Assembly (NCBI GenBank): GCA_030748495.1
Contig: JASMLX010000009.1
Span: 1-64,000 of the forward strand
Length of the DNA: 64,000 nt
Reading direction: 5' to 3'
DNA from: Candidatus Poribacteria bacterium
Lineage (GTDB): Bacteria; Poribacteria; WGA-4E; UBA9662
Below are positions 1 through 9,489 of the stretch, one piece after another. The notes below the pieces were generated by a model. The model worked only from the letters and a program-made list of their open reading frames with translations. It was not told the origin of the DNA and did not search any database. Each line of letters starts with the position of its first letter. The stretch's first letter is position 1. Made by a program: the position numbers and the translations under genes.

Positions 1-1
1 A

Positions 2-1156
2 GCCTTGAACATTAAGGAGCTTGAGCTAACCCCATTACCAGCGACAGTGATTAGTGAGCCTGTTATCCTTTGTTCTCTCAGGTGTGTTAATGGTGCAAAG
101 CAAGATTGGGACGCCTACGAACGCTCCTGGGACTTCCAATCCCTCCCACTTCTGACGGCCTCCTCCGAGCCCACGCCCACCCTCGAATCCTGCTACACCG
201 TCTGGATCGCCCAGAACCGCGACACCATCACCGAGATGAAGCACCTGGAAGAGGAGAACAACCGCCTCTTCATCGATGCCTATGGCTTGGGTGAAGAGCT
301 CACCCCCGACGTCCCCATCGAGCAAATTACCCTGACGGTGAACCCCGCCTACCGCTACGGCGGCAAGCTGACCCAAGAGGAACAGTGGACCCGCTTCCGC
401 CAGGACAGTATGGAGGAGCTGGTCTCCTACGCCATCGGCTGCACGATGGGTCGCTACAGCCTGGATACGCCGGGTTTGATCTACGCCCACAGCGGCAACG
501 AAGGCTTTGACCCCAGTAAGTACAGTATCTTTTCGTCTGACGACGACGGCATTGTCCCGCTGACCGACACCGAATGGTTCGAGGACGATGCCTGCAACCG
601 CCTGATTGAATTCATCTCGGTAGCCTGGGATGTATCCAATCTCGAAGACAACCTCACCTTCCTGGCCGACAACCTTTCGCCCAAGAAGACTGAGTCCAGC
701 CGTGAGACTATCCGCCGTTATTTATGCGACAAATTCTTCAAAGACCATTTGCAAACCTATAAGAAACGACCAATTTATTGGCTCTTCTCCAGCGGTAAGC
801 AGAAGGCCTTCCAGTGCCTGGTCTATCTGCACCGCTACAACGAAGGCACGCTGGCTCGGATGCGAAGTGAGTACGTCATCTCCTTGCTGGGTAAGATGGG
901 TGCCCGTATCGAGGCATTGCAAGAGGATGTACAAGCTGCTTCCTCAACAGCCCATCGCAAGCGACTGGAGAGAGAATTAGTTAAACTGCAAAAACAGTTA
1001 GTCGAACTCCAGGCTTTTGACGATAAGCTGCGCCACCTGGCGGATATGCGAATCGCGCTGGATCTGGATGACGGAGTGAAAGTCAATTACGGCAAGTTCG
1101 GAGACCTTTTGGCCGAGGTGAAGGCTGTGCACGGTAAAACACCGGAGGTGGTATGA
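2..1156 (+). CDS. pglX: BREX-1 adenine-specific DNA methyltransferase PglX, C-terminal part (cut by left edge)
   Basis: This is the last ~384 residues of the large BREX type 1 methyltransferase PglX (normally about 1200 residues), which marks host DNA so the defence system spares it. The frame is open from the first bases, so the TTG at position 5 is not taken as a start. Family-typical landmarks are the NPAYRYGG and WDAYERSWDF segments and the C-terminal end with a coiled coil (about residues 300-345 of the visible part) followed by LDLDDGVKVNYGKFG. The methyltransferase catalytic motifs lie upstream, outside the window. The stop TGA overlaps the next ATG (ATGA), so pglX and pglZ are translationally coupled. 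G+C looks clearly higher than in genes after 6 kb. Identification rests on the C-terminal block and the gene order pglX-pglZ-brxL, and I am confident of it. Confidence 0.9.
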   Translation, partial: ALNIKELELTPLPATVISEPVILCSLRCVNGAKQDWDAYERSWDFQSLPLLTASSEPTPTLESCYTVWIAQNRDTITEMKHLEEENNRLFIDAYGLGEELTPDVPIEQITLTVNPAYRYGGKLTQEEQWTRFRQDSMEELVSYAIGCTMGRYSLDTPGLIYAHSGNEGFDPSKYSIFSSDDDGIVPLTDTEWFEDDACNRLIEFISVAWDVSNLEDNLTFLADNLSPKKTESSRETIRRYLCDKFFKDHLQTYKKRPIYWLFSSGKQKAFQCLVYLHRYNEGTLARMRSEYVISLLGKMGARIEALQEDVQAASSTAHRKRLERELVKLQKQLVELQAFDDKLRHLADMRIALDLDDGVKVNYGKFGDLLAEVKAVHGKTPEVV

Positions 1157-3768
1157 AAGCCGAACAGGTTGACCAAGCTCTAGAACAAAAGTTTCTTTCC
1201 GATGGGCAACGACTGGTGTTTTGGCACGATGGAGCGGGCGAGTTTGCTGGCTATATCGATAGCGGTTTGCCGGATGAATTATCTGAAGTCCAGATTTTGG
1301 AGTTGGCCCAGGTGGGCGGTCTGTCGGCCAAACTGAAGCTGGAGCGGGAAGATTCGGTTGGCAAATACCTGATCTATAGCCAGGGCGAGCAACCTCAGGC
1401 TGAAGAAGACTGGTTACTCGACATCCGCCTCTACAGCACTGAGTTTCATGCTGATATAGCCAGTATATGGCTGCAGGAGCTAGGCTTAAGTGGTTTATAT
1501 CTGCGGGATCATCTCAAAGCGCGATCCAGATTTATGGCCAACCAAGAACGGCGGCGTAAGTTAAGCCGATTGATCGATGCAGGTGACGATGAAGACGGCA
1601 TCGACCTGAAGATGATGGCCGTCTTGGTGGGCAGTCAGGAGCCAAGTCGGGCAACGGTGCTGCGGTCGTTATGCCACGGTCATGTTGTGGACGGGCGTTT
1701 CAATCTGGAAGCGACACCTCAAGCCATAGAAGCCTTTCATAAGATGGATTTGCTGCCACAATTCTGGAATTTTGTTCAGCAGGAATTTGGCTACCAGGCT
1801 GAGAGGCCTAGCCTGGCTGGATTACTGCGTCGCCTGCTAATTTCGGAGCTTTTTTACCAAACCGATAATGCAACCATCAGCGCCCTGGCCCATCACCAAC
1901 TGCCGGCCGCCGGTCGCAGTAATGCGGTAGTCTTCCTGACCCACTGGCGAGACTCCAGTATTCACGCGGCCAGTTACGACGCCACCGCCATGGCCGTGGC
2001 CAAGGAGCAAAAGGTGGAGCTGGCTATGGAGACACTGGGGCTAGAAGCTATTCAGCAAGTGTTTACCTTCTGGCCAGCCGAACAACTGGTCCTGTCCGGT
2101 TTGAAGGACCGGGTGCTAAGTGAGAAAGAGTCACTGGATTTAGCCGGGCTGAAGGCTGTGGTCGGTGAACGTCAGTCAGGACATTGGTTGGCTGGTCCAG
2201 GTCGAGACCTGTCAGAGCGCCAGGCGGCATTCGAGGCTTATAACGCAATCCTGGCTGCAGCTGAACTTTTCGATCTGTACCAAACGCACCGACAAAGATT
2301 GAAATTTGATTCTGCTGAGGCGCTGTTGCAGGCTTACCAACAAGATCTTTACCGGTTCGACCATCTTTATCGCCGTTTTTGCAGCCAGGCCGATGCCTCG
2401 ACGGATCAAGGCTGGGATCTGCTGAAGACACTGGCTGAAGAGGTGGATCGTATCTACATCCAGGGCTTCCTGCAACCGCTGGGTATTGAATGGAGCCGCT
2501 TGTTGGATCAGGGCTTCCTAAAACGATGGTCTATGGCCGGCATGCCGGGCCAACAGACGTTTTTTACCAAGACTATTCGACCCCACCTCAAACAATCAGA
2601 TCGCAAGCGGGCTTTCGTTATCATCAGCGACGCCTTCCGCTACGAGGCCGCCAAACAGCTGAACCAGGAATTGAATGACCGTTACCGAATGCAGGCTGAA
2701 CTGTCCTCCATGCTGGGAGTCCTGCCTTCTTACACCGCGCTGGGGATGGCCAGTCTGTTACCCCACCAAACACTAACCTACAACCCGGCCGGGGAGGTGC
2801 TGCTAGACGGCAAGTCGGTGGCCGGGACTGAGGCTCGCAGCCAGCAACTGGCCACAGTTGAAGGCATGGCCTGTCAGGCCAGGGATCTGCTGAAGATGAA
2901 GCAGGCGGCCGCGCGTCAGTTCACGGCCGGCAAACGCATCGTCTACATCTACCATAACGTTATTGATGCCCTAGGAGACAGTGCTCTGACCGAAGGCGAG
3001 ACCTTTCAAGCTGTTACTAATTGTATCTCTGAATTGGTAGCGCTAGTCCAACTCTGTGTAAACAAGCTTAACGCGGCCAAGGTATGGGTTACTGCCGACC
3101 ACGGCTTCCTATTTCAACAGCCAGCGCCGGATGAAATGGATAAGAGCAAGCTGGAGCAAAAGCCGGCCCAAGCCTTTTAGGTGCATAAACGCTACCTCAT
3201 CGGTCCCGACCTGGGTAGAGTGCCGGAAGCGCACCATGGCACCCTAGGCGTTACCGCCGGCGCGGGTGACCAAACGGAATTCTGGCTGCCACGAGCAACC
3301 AATCTGTTCAACTTTAGTGGAGGCGCACGCTTTGTGCATGGTGGGGCCATGCCACAGGAGGTGGTGATACCGCTGGTCACCATTACTCAGTTAAGGGGTA
3401 CGAAAAAGGAAGATTCACACAGCCGGAAAGTTTCGGTCCAGGTTCTAGGAACCAGTCACAAGATTACCACCCCCAAATACCGGTTCGAATTGATCCAGAC
3501 TGAGGCGGTGGGGGAACGGCGCCAGCCCATTATCCTGCGGGCGGCGGTCTTTGAAGGCGCTCAAGCGGTGACCTCGGTGGAGACTGTCACCTTCGACAGC
3601 AGCTCAGACGATATAGAGGGACGGAAGAAATCGATTCTGTTAGAGCTTCGCTCTGGTACCTTTAACAAAACTACCGACTATCGACTGGTGTTGCGCGAGG
3701 TCGAAACTGAGGCCGAAATAGAGTCAGTACCGGTAATCATCGACAGGAGCTTTGACGATGACTTCTGA
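1153..3768 (+). pseudogene. pglZ: BREX-1 alkaline-phosphatase-superfamily protein PglZ, interrupted by an in-frame amber codon
   Basis: PglZ is a core BREX protein of the alkaline phosphatase superfamily. One uninterrupted frame of 871 codons carries the whole family: N-terminal helical region, then the metal-site segments FVIISDAFRYEAA (about residue 495), YIYHNVIDALGD and VTADHGFLF, and a C-terminal part with the GGARFVHGGAMPQE block. A TAG at 3178-3180 (codon 676) splits it into 675 and 195 residues. Flanking residues (EQKPAQAF before, VHKRYLIG after) align through the stop as in intact PglZ, so it looks like one C-to-T change of CAG (Gln). The C-terminal conserved histidine block lies after the stop. 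A GTG directly follows the TAG and could in principle restart translation, but I see no ribosome binding site. The start overlaps pglX and the end overlaps brxL. It could be a true nonsense mutation, amber suppression or a base-call error. Confidence 0.85.
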
Positions 3769-5800
3769 AAATAAGTCAACCGGCGATCTCGATGCCCTGT
3801 TGAACCAACACTTTGCCGGCAAGATTGTACGTAAAGACCTGACCAAGCTGGTCAAGGAAGGAGCCAATGTACCGGTCTTTGTCTTAGAGTATCTGCTGGG
3901 TAACTATTGTTCGTCCCAGGATGAAGAGATAGTGGCTGACGGGCTTGAAACGGTCAAACGGATACTATCGGAAAACTTTGTCCGTCCCGATGAGGCGGAG
4001 AAGATCAAATCGCTGATTCGGGAAAAGGGCACCTACAAGGTGATCGACAAGGTCAGCGTACAGCTGAATGAAAGACGCGATGTCTACGAAGCACAGTTGG
4101 TTAGTCTGGCTGTTCAGGGTGTCGAAGTGCCAACTCAGACGGTGAAGCAATTCGAGAAACTTCTGGTGGGTGGCATCTGGGCCCTAGTGACGATGGAATA
4201 CTTCTTTGAAGAGGGACAAAAAGGATCTCCTTTTTCAGTAAGACAGCTGAAGCCAATTCAAATGCCCAACATGGATATGGATGAGCTACGTGAAGCACGT
4301 AGGCACTTTAATGTGGAGCAGTGGATAGACGTGCTGCTCAGGTCATCCGGCATGGAACCAACCACCCTGGAACCACGAGTGAAATGGCATCTGCTGGCTC
4401 GTATGATTCCGTTTGTGGAGAACAACTACAATTTATGCGAGTTAGGACCCCGCGGTACTGGCAAGAGCCATATTTACAAAGAGATTAGCCCCAACAGTAT
4501 TCTGATATCCGGTGGACAGAGCACGGTGGCCAACCTTTTCTACAACCTGGCCCGGCGACAGATCGGTCTGGTGGGGGTGTGGGACGTGGTGGCCTTTGAC
4601 GAGGTGGCCGGCATTCGCTTCAAGGACTACGATGGGGTCCAGATCATGAAGGATTTCATGGCTTCGGGTTCTTTCGTGCGAGGCCGTGACTCTCTAAACG
4701 CTTCAGCCTCCATGGTCTTCGTGGGCAATATCGACAATGTCAAGTCTCTGCTCAAGACCAGCCATTTGCTGACGCCGTTCCCAGATATCATGATCGATGC
4801 GGCCTTCTTCGATCGATTCCACGCCTATATCCCCGGTTGGGAGATACCAAAGATGCGGCCGGAATTTTTCACTGACCAATACGGCTTCATCGTCGACTAC
4901 CTGGCCGAATACTTCCGCGAAATGCGAAAGTACACCTTTGGAGACGCCATCAGCAAGTATTTCCGGCTGGGTGGGGACTTGAATCAGCGAGACACCATCG
5001 CCGTCAGGCGCACGGTTTCTGGTCTGCTGAAACTGTTATACCCGCATGAGGAATATGATAAAGAAGGTGTTCGGCAGTGTTTGGAATATGCGTTGGAAGC
5101 GCGTCGAAGAATGAAGGAGCAGCTCAAACGCATCGGAGGTATGGAGTTCTTCGATGTGCATCTCAGTTATATCGATTTAGAGACTAACGAAGAGAAGTTG
5201 GTCCAAGTTCAAGAGCAAGGCGGCGACTCCTTGATACCAGAAGAGGCGCTCAACCCCGGTTCTCTTTATACCGTCTCGACTGGTAGCGGAGGGCATCTGG
5301 GACTTTATCGTCTGGAAACACAAGTAACAGCAGGCACAGGCCAACTGAAACTATCCGGCTTGGGCTCCAGTACTGCGGCCAAGGAATCGGTCAAAGTGGG
5401 CTTTGACTATTTCCGAGCCAACGTGGTTCAAGTGCAAGCCTCACTTGAAGCCGGTAACCACGACTACCACCTGCATGTAGTAGAAGCCCATAACACCGGG
5501 CCATCCATTACCCTGACAATGGCCGGCTTTGTAGCCCTTTGTTCAGGTTTGATTGGTAAAGCCATCCAACCTCAACTGGTGGTGCTGGGCACGATGAGCT
5601 TGGGTGGAAATCTGGTACCGGTAGAAAATTTAGCTGAGTCGCTGCAAGTGGCTGCAGATTCTGGCGCCAAGCGGTTGCTGCTGCCCATGGTCAGTGTGGG
5701 CGACATCCCAACCATACCGGGAGAGCTATTCGCCAAGTTTCAGACCAGCTTCTACGCCGACCCAAGGGACGCGGTCTTCAAAGCCCTCGGTGTGCAATAA
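3758..5800 (+). CDS. brxL: BREX-1 AAA+ ATPase with Lon-like C-terminal domain, BrxL
   Basis: Final gene of type 1 BREX. BrxL is a DNA-binding AAA+ ring ATPase with a Lon-type C-terminal domain. I take the ATG at 3758 because AGGAG lies 8 bases before it. An in-frame TTG at 3752 is possible. From that start the protein has 680 residues, full length for the family. Walker A GPRGTGKSH is at about 230-238 and the Walker B stretch VVAFDEVAG at about 277-285. The Lon-like part covers roughly 570-680, with GPSITLTMAGF and the closing GAKRLLLPM segment. The Lys expected in a Lon catalytic dyad is not obvious in the VENLAESLQVA stretch, so protease activity should not be assumed. It overlaps the pglZ stop by 11 bases. 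After the stop there is only an A-rich run, with no clear terminator. Confidence 0.93.
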   Translation: MTSENKSTGDLDALLNQHFAGKIVRKDLTKLVKEGANVPVFVLEYLLGNYCSSQDEEIVADGLETVKRILSENFVRPDEAEKIKSLIREKGTYKVIDKVSVQLNERRDVYEAQLVSLAVQGVEVPTQTVKQFEKLLVGGIWALVTMEYFFEEGQKGSPFSVRQLKPIQMPNMDMDELREARRHFNVEQWIDVLLRSSGMEPTTLEPRVKWHLLARMIPFVENNYNLCELGPRGTGKSHIYKEISPNSILISGGQSTVANLFYNLARRQIGLVGVWDVVAFDEVAGIRFKDYDGVQIMKDFMASGSFVRGRDSLNASASMVFVGNIDNVKSLLKTSHLLTPFPDIMIDAAFFDRFHAYIPGWEIPKMRPEFFTDQYGFIVDYLAEYFREMRKYTFGDAISKYFRLGGDLNQRDTIAVRRTVSGLLKLLYPHEEYDKEGVRQCLEYALEARRRMKEQLKRIGGMEFFDVHLSYIDLETNEEKLVQVQEQGGDSLIPEEALNPGSLYTVSTGSGGHLGLYRLETQVTAGTGQLKLSGLGSSTAAKESVKVGFDYFRANVVQVQASLEAGNHDYHLHVVEAHNTGPSITLTMAGFVALCSGLIGKAIQPQLVVLGTMSLGGNLVPVENLAESLQVAADSGAKRLLLPMVSVGDIPTIPGELFAKFQTSFYADPRDAVFKALGVQ

Positions 5801-5833
5801 AAAAAGATTTAGAAAGCAATAGGACACAACGAA

Positions 5834-6157
5834 ATGACAATTAAATTTACCAATGATCCCCGTTTGTTTCAGCCGCTATCTGACAAGGATCCAAATAGGC
5901 CAAGGGGACAGAACTATGCTGATACCCATTGTTCATCAGATCTTGGCCACTCCGGAAGGCGATGGCGGCGCTACAGCGATGATGAGATCGTGGCTCGAGA
6001 TAAAACCGGTCTCGAATCTGGTTGGTTGAAAGACAAATCGCTACCGATCTGGATAATTTACTGGAACCAGAGGTGTTAGCAGAAGAGATTATCCAAAACA
6101 TGGAAGCCGGATTAAACAACTTCCGAGAAGTATTAGCCAGTCTGAAATGTCAATCGA
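5834..6157 (+). other. Short broken reading frames after the BREX locus, probable gene debris
   Basis: Three overlapping short frames share this stretch and none reaches 85 residues. One starts with ATG at 5834 (MTIKFTNDPRLFQPLSD). Another reads IPIVHQILATPEGDGG from about 5916 to 6027. A third, from 6022, reads a helical, acidic segment (LEPEVLAEEIIQNMEAGLNN) that looks like the C-terminal tail of a real protein. The pieces have codon patterns like coding DNA but no single frame joins them, so I read this as a small gene broken by frameshifts. I do not recognise the family. Position directly behind brxL suggests a BREX accessory gene, but that is only inference. Confidence 0.35.
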
Positions 6158-7054
6158 ATGAATCCCGTCACAACCAGACCGAAACCCACCTTTCTACTCG
6201 CCACCTTACTGGTGCAATTTTTTGCTTTCGGATTGACTGAACCGAGTCCGGCTCAAAATCCCGGCACCCAGCACCGAACTATGCAGTCGGGTCAGCAAAA
6301 GCGTGAGTATCTGCTGCACATCCCGCAGGGATACCAAAAGGACCAGAAAGAGCTGCTGGCACTGGTCATTATGTTACACGGCCGTTCAAGCAATGGGCAG
6401 AGAGCGGCTAGCAGATACTACGGTTGGACCGAGCTAGCTGACAAAGAGAGGTTCATTGCTGCCTTTCCCACCGCTCTGGGTTCGCCGACCAGTTGGAAGG
6501 GGGCATGGCCAGGCCAGCCAACTCAGGATTCCCAGTTCCTGTCGGAGCTAATTGACCTATTATTGCAGCAACTGCCAATCGACAAAAATCAAGTCTTCAT
6601 GACCGGTCATAGCAGTGGAGGTTTTATGAGTTTCTCCTTTGCGGTGACCCATTCAAATCAGGTGGCCGCCATCGCCCCAGTAGCAGGTCTCCTCATTGGC
6701 ACTCAGAGGCCAGTTCTACCGATCTCCGTCATCTCCTTTCACGGTATGGCCGACGACATTGTTCCCTATGCTCAGAAAGGCTCATCCAGAAATGGTATGC
6801 TAACCGCTCAAGAGTCGGTCAGGTTCTTTGCCCGCCATAATAGCTGCAATGGTCCTGTACGCTCCGACATCAACTTGGACAAAGTCCACATCGACACCTG
6901 GAGTAATGGCAAGGATTCGACCCAAGTTCAGCTTTACAGTATTGAGAACGGTAATCACGGTTGGCCCCGAGAAAGCTACCATTCAGTTTCTGCTACCCAA
7001 ATCATCTGGCAGTTTTTCAAAGCCCATCCTCGCCCAACCCCTGATCAGGATTAA
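6158..7054 (+). CDS. Secreted esterase/PHB-depolymerase-family alpha/beta hydrolase
   Basis: Secreted serine hydrolase of the PHB depolymerase/feruloyl esterase (LpqC-like) group, expected to cut ester bonds in polymers outside the cytoplasm. A hydrophobic signal segment (about residues 10-25) is followed by a likely cleavage region near PSPAQ. The oxyanion segment MLHGRSSNG is at 72-80, the nucleophile elbow GHSSGG puts Ser at 152, an acid candidate is Asp199/200 in HGMADDIVPY, and the catalytic His is 267 in NGNHGWP. The length of 298 residues fits the family. It starts inside the preceding debris with no clear Shine-Dalgarno sequence. No transport or polymer-metabolism genes lie beside it, so the substrate is unknown. 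Confidence 0.85.
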   Translation: MNPVTTRPKPTFLLATLLVQFFAFGLTEPSPAQNPGTQHRTMQSGQQKREYLLHIPQGYQKDQKELLALVIMLHGRSSNGQRAASRYYGWTELADKERFIAAFPTALGSPTSWKGAWPGQPTQDSQFLSELIDLLLQQLPIDKNQVFMTGHSSGGFMSFSFAVTHSNQVAAIAPVAGLLIGTQRPVLPISVISFHGMADDIVPYAQKGSSRNGMLTAQESVRFFARHNSCNGPVRSDINLDKVHIDTWSNGKDSTQVQLYSIENGNHGWPRESYHSVSATQIIWQFFKAHPRPTPDQD

Positions 7055-7060
7055 GGTAGT

Positions 7061-7336
7061 CTAGCACTGCCACATATTCTTTTGTTGCTTAACCTTTTCC
7101 TTTAACTCAGCAGGCACATTCTTAGCATCTTTAGGATCCACAAAGATCTGCACCTCTAAACCTGCTGGCGTTAGTATTTTAAACCCTCTTTGTGGATCGG
7201 TATAGGTACGACCAGTTTCTACCAATTCCTTGGCTTGATGGTCTACACGGAACAGGTAGACCAAAGCCTGATCCACTCCATCTCCACCCTGATTCCAAGT
7301 TACAGTACCAGAAGTCTTAGCTGTTTCTTTATCCAC
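7061..7336 (-). CDS. Small hypothetical protein, possibly a gene fragment
   Basis: A 91-residue frame starting with GTG directly after an in-frame TAA. The sequence (SGTVTWNQGGDGVDQALVYLF, then DPQRGFKILTPAGLEVQIFVDP) looks like a beta-sandwich, carboxypeptidase-regulatory-like or Ig-like module from a secreted protein. It has no signal peptide and no ribosome binding site, so it may be the surviving end of a longer decayed gene. It is convergent with the esterase, with only six bases between the two stops. I cannot name a family. Confidence 0.4.
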   Translation of the reverse strand: MDKETAKTSGTVTWNQGGDGVDQALVYLFRVDHQAKELVETGRTYTDPQRGFKILTPAGLEVQIFVDPKDAKNVPAELKEKVKQQKNMWQC

Positions 7337-7669
7337 TTATAGACAAGGAGAATGTGGTTTGAGCGGGATATTCACGCCAAGATTCAGGTTTGGCTCGTTA
7401 CCGTAAATGTTATATTTCAGTGGATAACGTCTAAATTGCCACGTAATCTAACAAAACCTATAAGTAGAGGATTTATGAAAACAGGTACAAGAGTTCAGGG
7501 TAAAAACAGACAGATAATTGATACTATTCAGCCAACCGACAAATGTTCGGCTCTAAACGAAAAAAATAAAATTTCGACGTTTTATAAAACAAACTCTTAC
7601 CCAAGGCGTCTATCATAAATAAATAGTACCAACTATTTTACTAATTCGCTATAAGGATCTAAAACCATC
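7337..7669. other. Gap without a supported gene
   Basis: A+T-rich leader before the DUF1800 gene. An 88-codon plus-strand frame at 7352-7618 has no ribosome binding site and an amino-acid make-up unlike a real protein, so I leave it out. I see no strong promoter match and no repeats. Confidence 0.5.
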
Positions 7670-9460
7670 ATGTTTCAACTCGCTAAAATCAGGTTTGCTC
7701 TGTTGCTGTTACTAGCCTTTTGCCTGGTTGCAACCCATGTAGTAGCAACTTCGCTTCCTTATGCCAAGGCCGGATTGACAGACAGAGAAGCGGCAACGCA
7801 TCTTCTAAATCGTTTCACCTTTGGCCCCCGACCCGGCCAAATCGATAGAGTGATCGAGATAGGGTTAGATAACTGGTTTCGTCAACAGATTGAGAGTGAA
7901 AACTCAACTGCAGGTCTAGATCTCCGACTGGCACAGTTGGGAATTACCAACATGACAACCTTCCAAGTTTTGAGCCGTCATCCCAGTAATGGAAGCCTTC
8001 GGTCAATGGCGATTCGAGATGGCGTAGTTCCTGAAAATATCGTCGATCTGGAGGCTGATCAGCTAAAAACAAAACTTCAAGAGTACGCCAAAGAGCATAG
8101 ATTTCGATCACAATCCCTGTTAATGCAAGAGCTAAAAGGGCGAAAAATTCTGCGGTCGGTTTATACTGACAACCAGTTAGTCGAAGTTCTGACCGATTTT
8201 TGGTTTAACCACTTCAACGTCTCAACCACCCATGGTCAAGCGAGACCGTGGATTCCATCTTACGAAGAGGTGGCAATTCGTCCTTATGTCTTAGGTCGTT
8301 TTTACGATATGTTGGAAGCAACCGCTAAACATCCCGCTATGTTGTTTTATCTGGACAACCATCAATCGAATGCTGAAGAAAGTGCAACCGCTAAAGCTAA
8401 GAGAAAGCGAAGGAGAACCCGAAAATCTCGACTAAGCAAAACATCATTAGGAGTAGCGAAGAGCGAAGAAAACATGATGAGCAGCCAAGCCATAATTCCG
8501 AAACCAAACAAGAAACGGGGGATTAACGAGAATTATGCCCGTGAGTTACTGGAACTTCACACACTTGGTGTTGACGGTGGGTACACTCAAGCCGACGTGG
8601 TTGCAACGGCTCGCGCCCTGACCGGCTGGAAGGTCAACGGAAAGTATCTGAATCGCATTAAGAAAGGCAAAAATAGTGACAATGCGATCAATTCCTTTAC
8701 ATTCGTTAAAAACAGTCACGATATTAACCCCAAAACTGTTTTGGGCCAGCGCCTATCACCCAATCGGGGAATAGCAGATGGTAAGCAAGTCTTAGATATC
8801 GTGGCTCAACATCCCTCAACCGCACAGCATATTGCACGGAAGTTAGCCGTTCGATTTGTTACGGAGAGTCCAACCGAAGCCTACATTAACCGATTGGCAC
8901 AGATTTTCCTGTCCAGCAGTGGTAATTTGCGGCAGATGATAGAAGGAATCGCAACCTCGCCGGAGTTCTGGGCAGAAGCCAAGCGTTACCGAAAGACCAA
9001 ATCGCCCTTTCGCTTTGTCGTTAGCACGCTCCGTATTACTGAAGCCGAGATAAAATCGACCAGGCAATTATCCAATTGGATTGCTCGAATTGGTGAGCCT
9101 CTTTACGCTTGTCAACTGCCAACCGGTTATGCTGATACAGGAGGATACTGGATCAATTCCGGTTCAGTATTAAATCGGGCTAATTTCGGAATGGATCTGT
9201 TTACCGGTAAGATCAGGGGAGTTCGAGTAAAACTGGCGGAAGATTCACCGAAGCAGTCGCTGTCGGAGCGAATACAATCACTCTGCCTGAGTCTATTTCC
9301 CATTCGGGACACAGAAAAAATGTGGCGGCAAATTGGACAGATCCTATTGGCCTCTTCTCCAGAATTAAAACCGGGTCGCAAACAGACGAAAGCCAGACGT
9401 CAACAAACAGCACAAATCGTGGGACTAATCATCGGTTCGCCTCAATTCCAGGTCTATTAA
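7670..9460 (+). CDS. Secreted DUF1800 family protein
   Basis: DUF1800 proteins are exported proteins of unknown biochemical role, usually paired with a DUF1501 partner as here. The signal peptide covers about residues 1-26 (ALLLLLAFCLVATHVVA). Family landmarks are ATHLLNRFTFGPRPGQ (about 41-56), the TDFWFNHFNVS block (about 180) and the strongly conserved NENYARELLELHTLGV segment (about 287), with GGYTQADVVATARALTGW next to it. Residues about 240-275 are an unusual Lys/Arg-rich insertion (AKRKRRRTRKSRLSK) between conserved blocks. The DUF1501 gene follows after 29 bases, so the two are likely one transcript. Length (596) is ordinary for the family. Confidence 0.9.
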   Translation: MFQLAKIRFALLLLLAFCLVATHVVATSLPYAKAGLTDREAATHLLNRFTFGPRPGQIDRVIEIGLDNWFRQQIESENSTAGLDLRLAQLGITNMTTFQVLSRHPSNGSLRSMAIRDGVVPENIVDLEADQLKTKLQEYAKEHRFRSQSLLMQELKGRKILRSVYTDNQLVEVLTDFWFNHFNVSTTHGQARPWIPSYEEVAIRPYVLGRFYDMLEATAKHPAMLFYLDNHQSNAEESATAKAKRKRRRTRKSRLSKTSLGVAKSEENMMSSQAIIPKPNKKRGINENYARELLELHTLGVDGGYTQADVVATARALTGWKVNGKYLNRIKKGKNSDNAINSFTFVKNSHDINPKTVLGQRLSPNRGIADGKQVLDIVAQHPSTAQHIARKLAVRFVTESPTEAYINRLAQIFLSSSGNLRQMIEGIATSPEFWAEAKRYRKTKSPFRFVVSTLRITEAEIKSTRQLSNWIARIGEPLYACQLPTGYADTGGYWINSGSVLNRANFGMDLFTGKIRGVRVKLAEDSPKQSLSERIQSLCLSLFPIRDTEKMWRQIGQILLASSPELKPGRKQTKARRQQTAQIVGLIIGSPQFQVY

Positions 9461-9489
9461 AGAGTTACAACTTTACAGGAGTCAATAGA

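Noticed and set aside
3181-3768. A separate 195-residue gene starting with GTG after pglZ
   Set aside because: It continues PglZ in exact register with no ribosome site, so it is the C-terminal end of the same gene.
7352-7618. 88-codon frame before the DUF1800 gene
   Set aside because: No ribosome binding site, unusual composition and no family-like segments.
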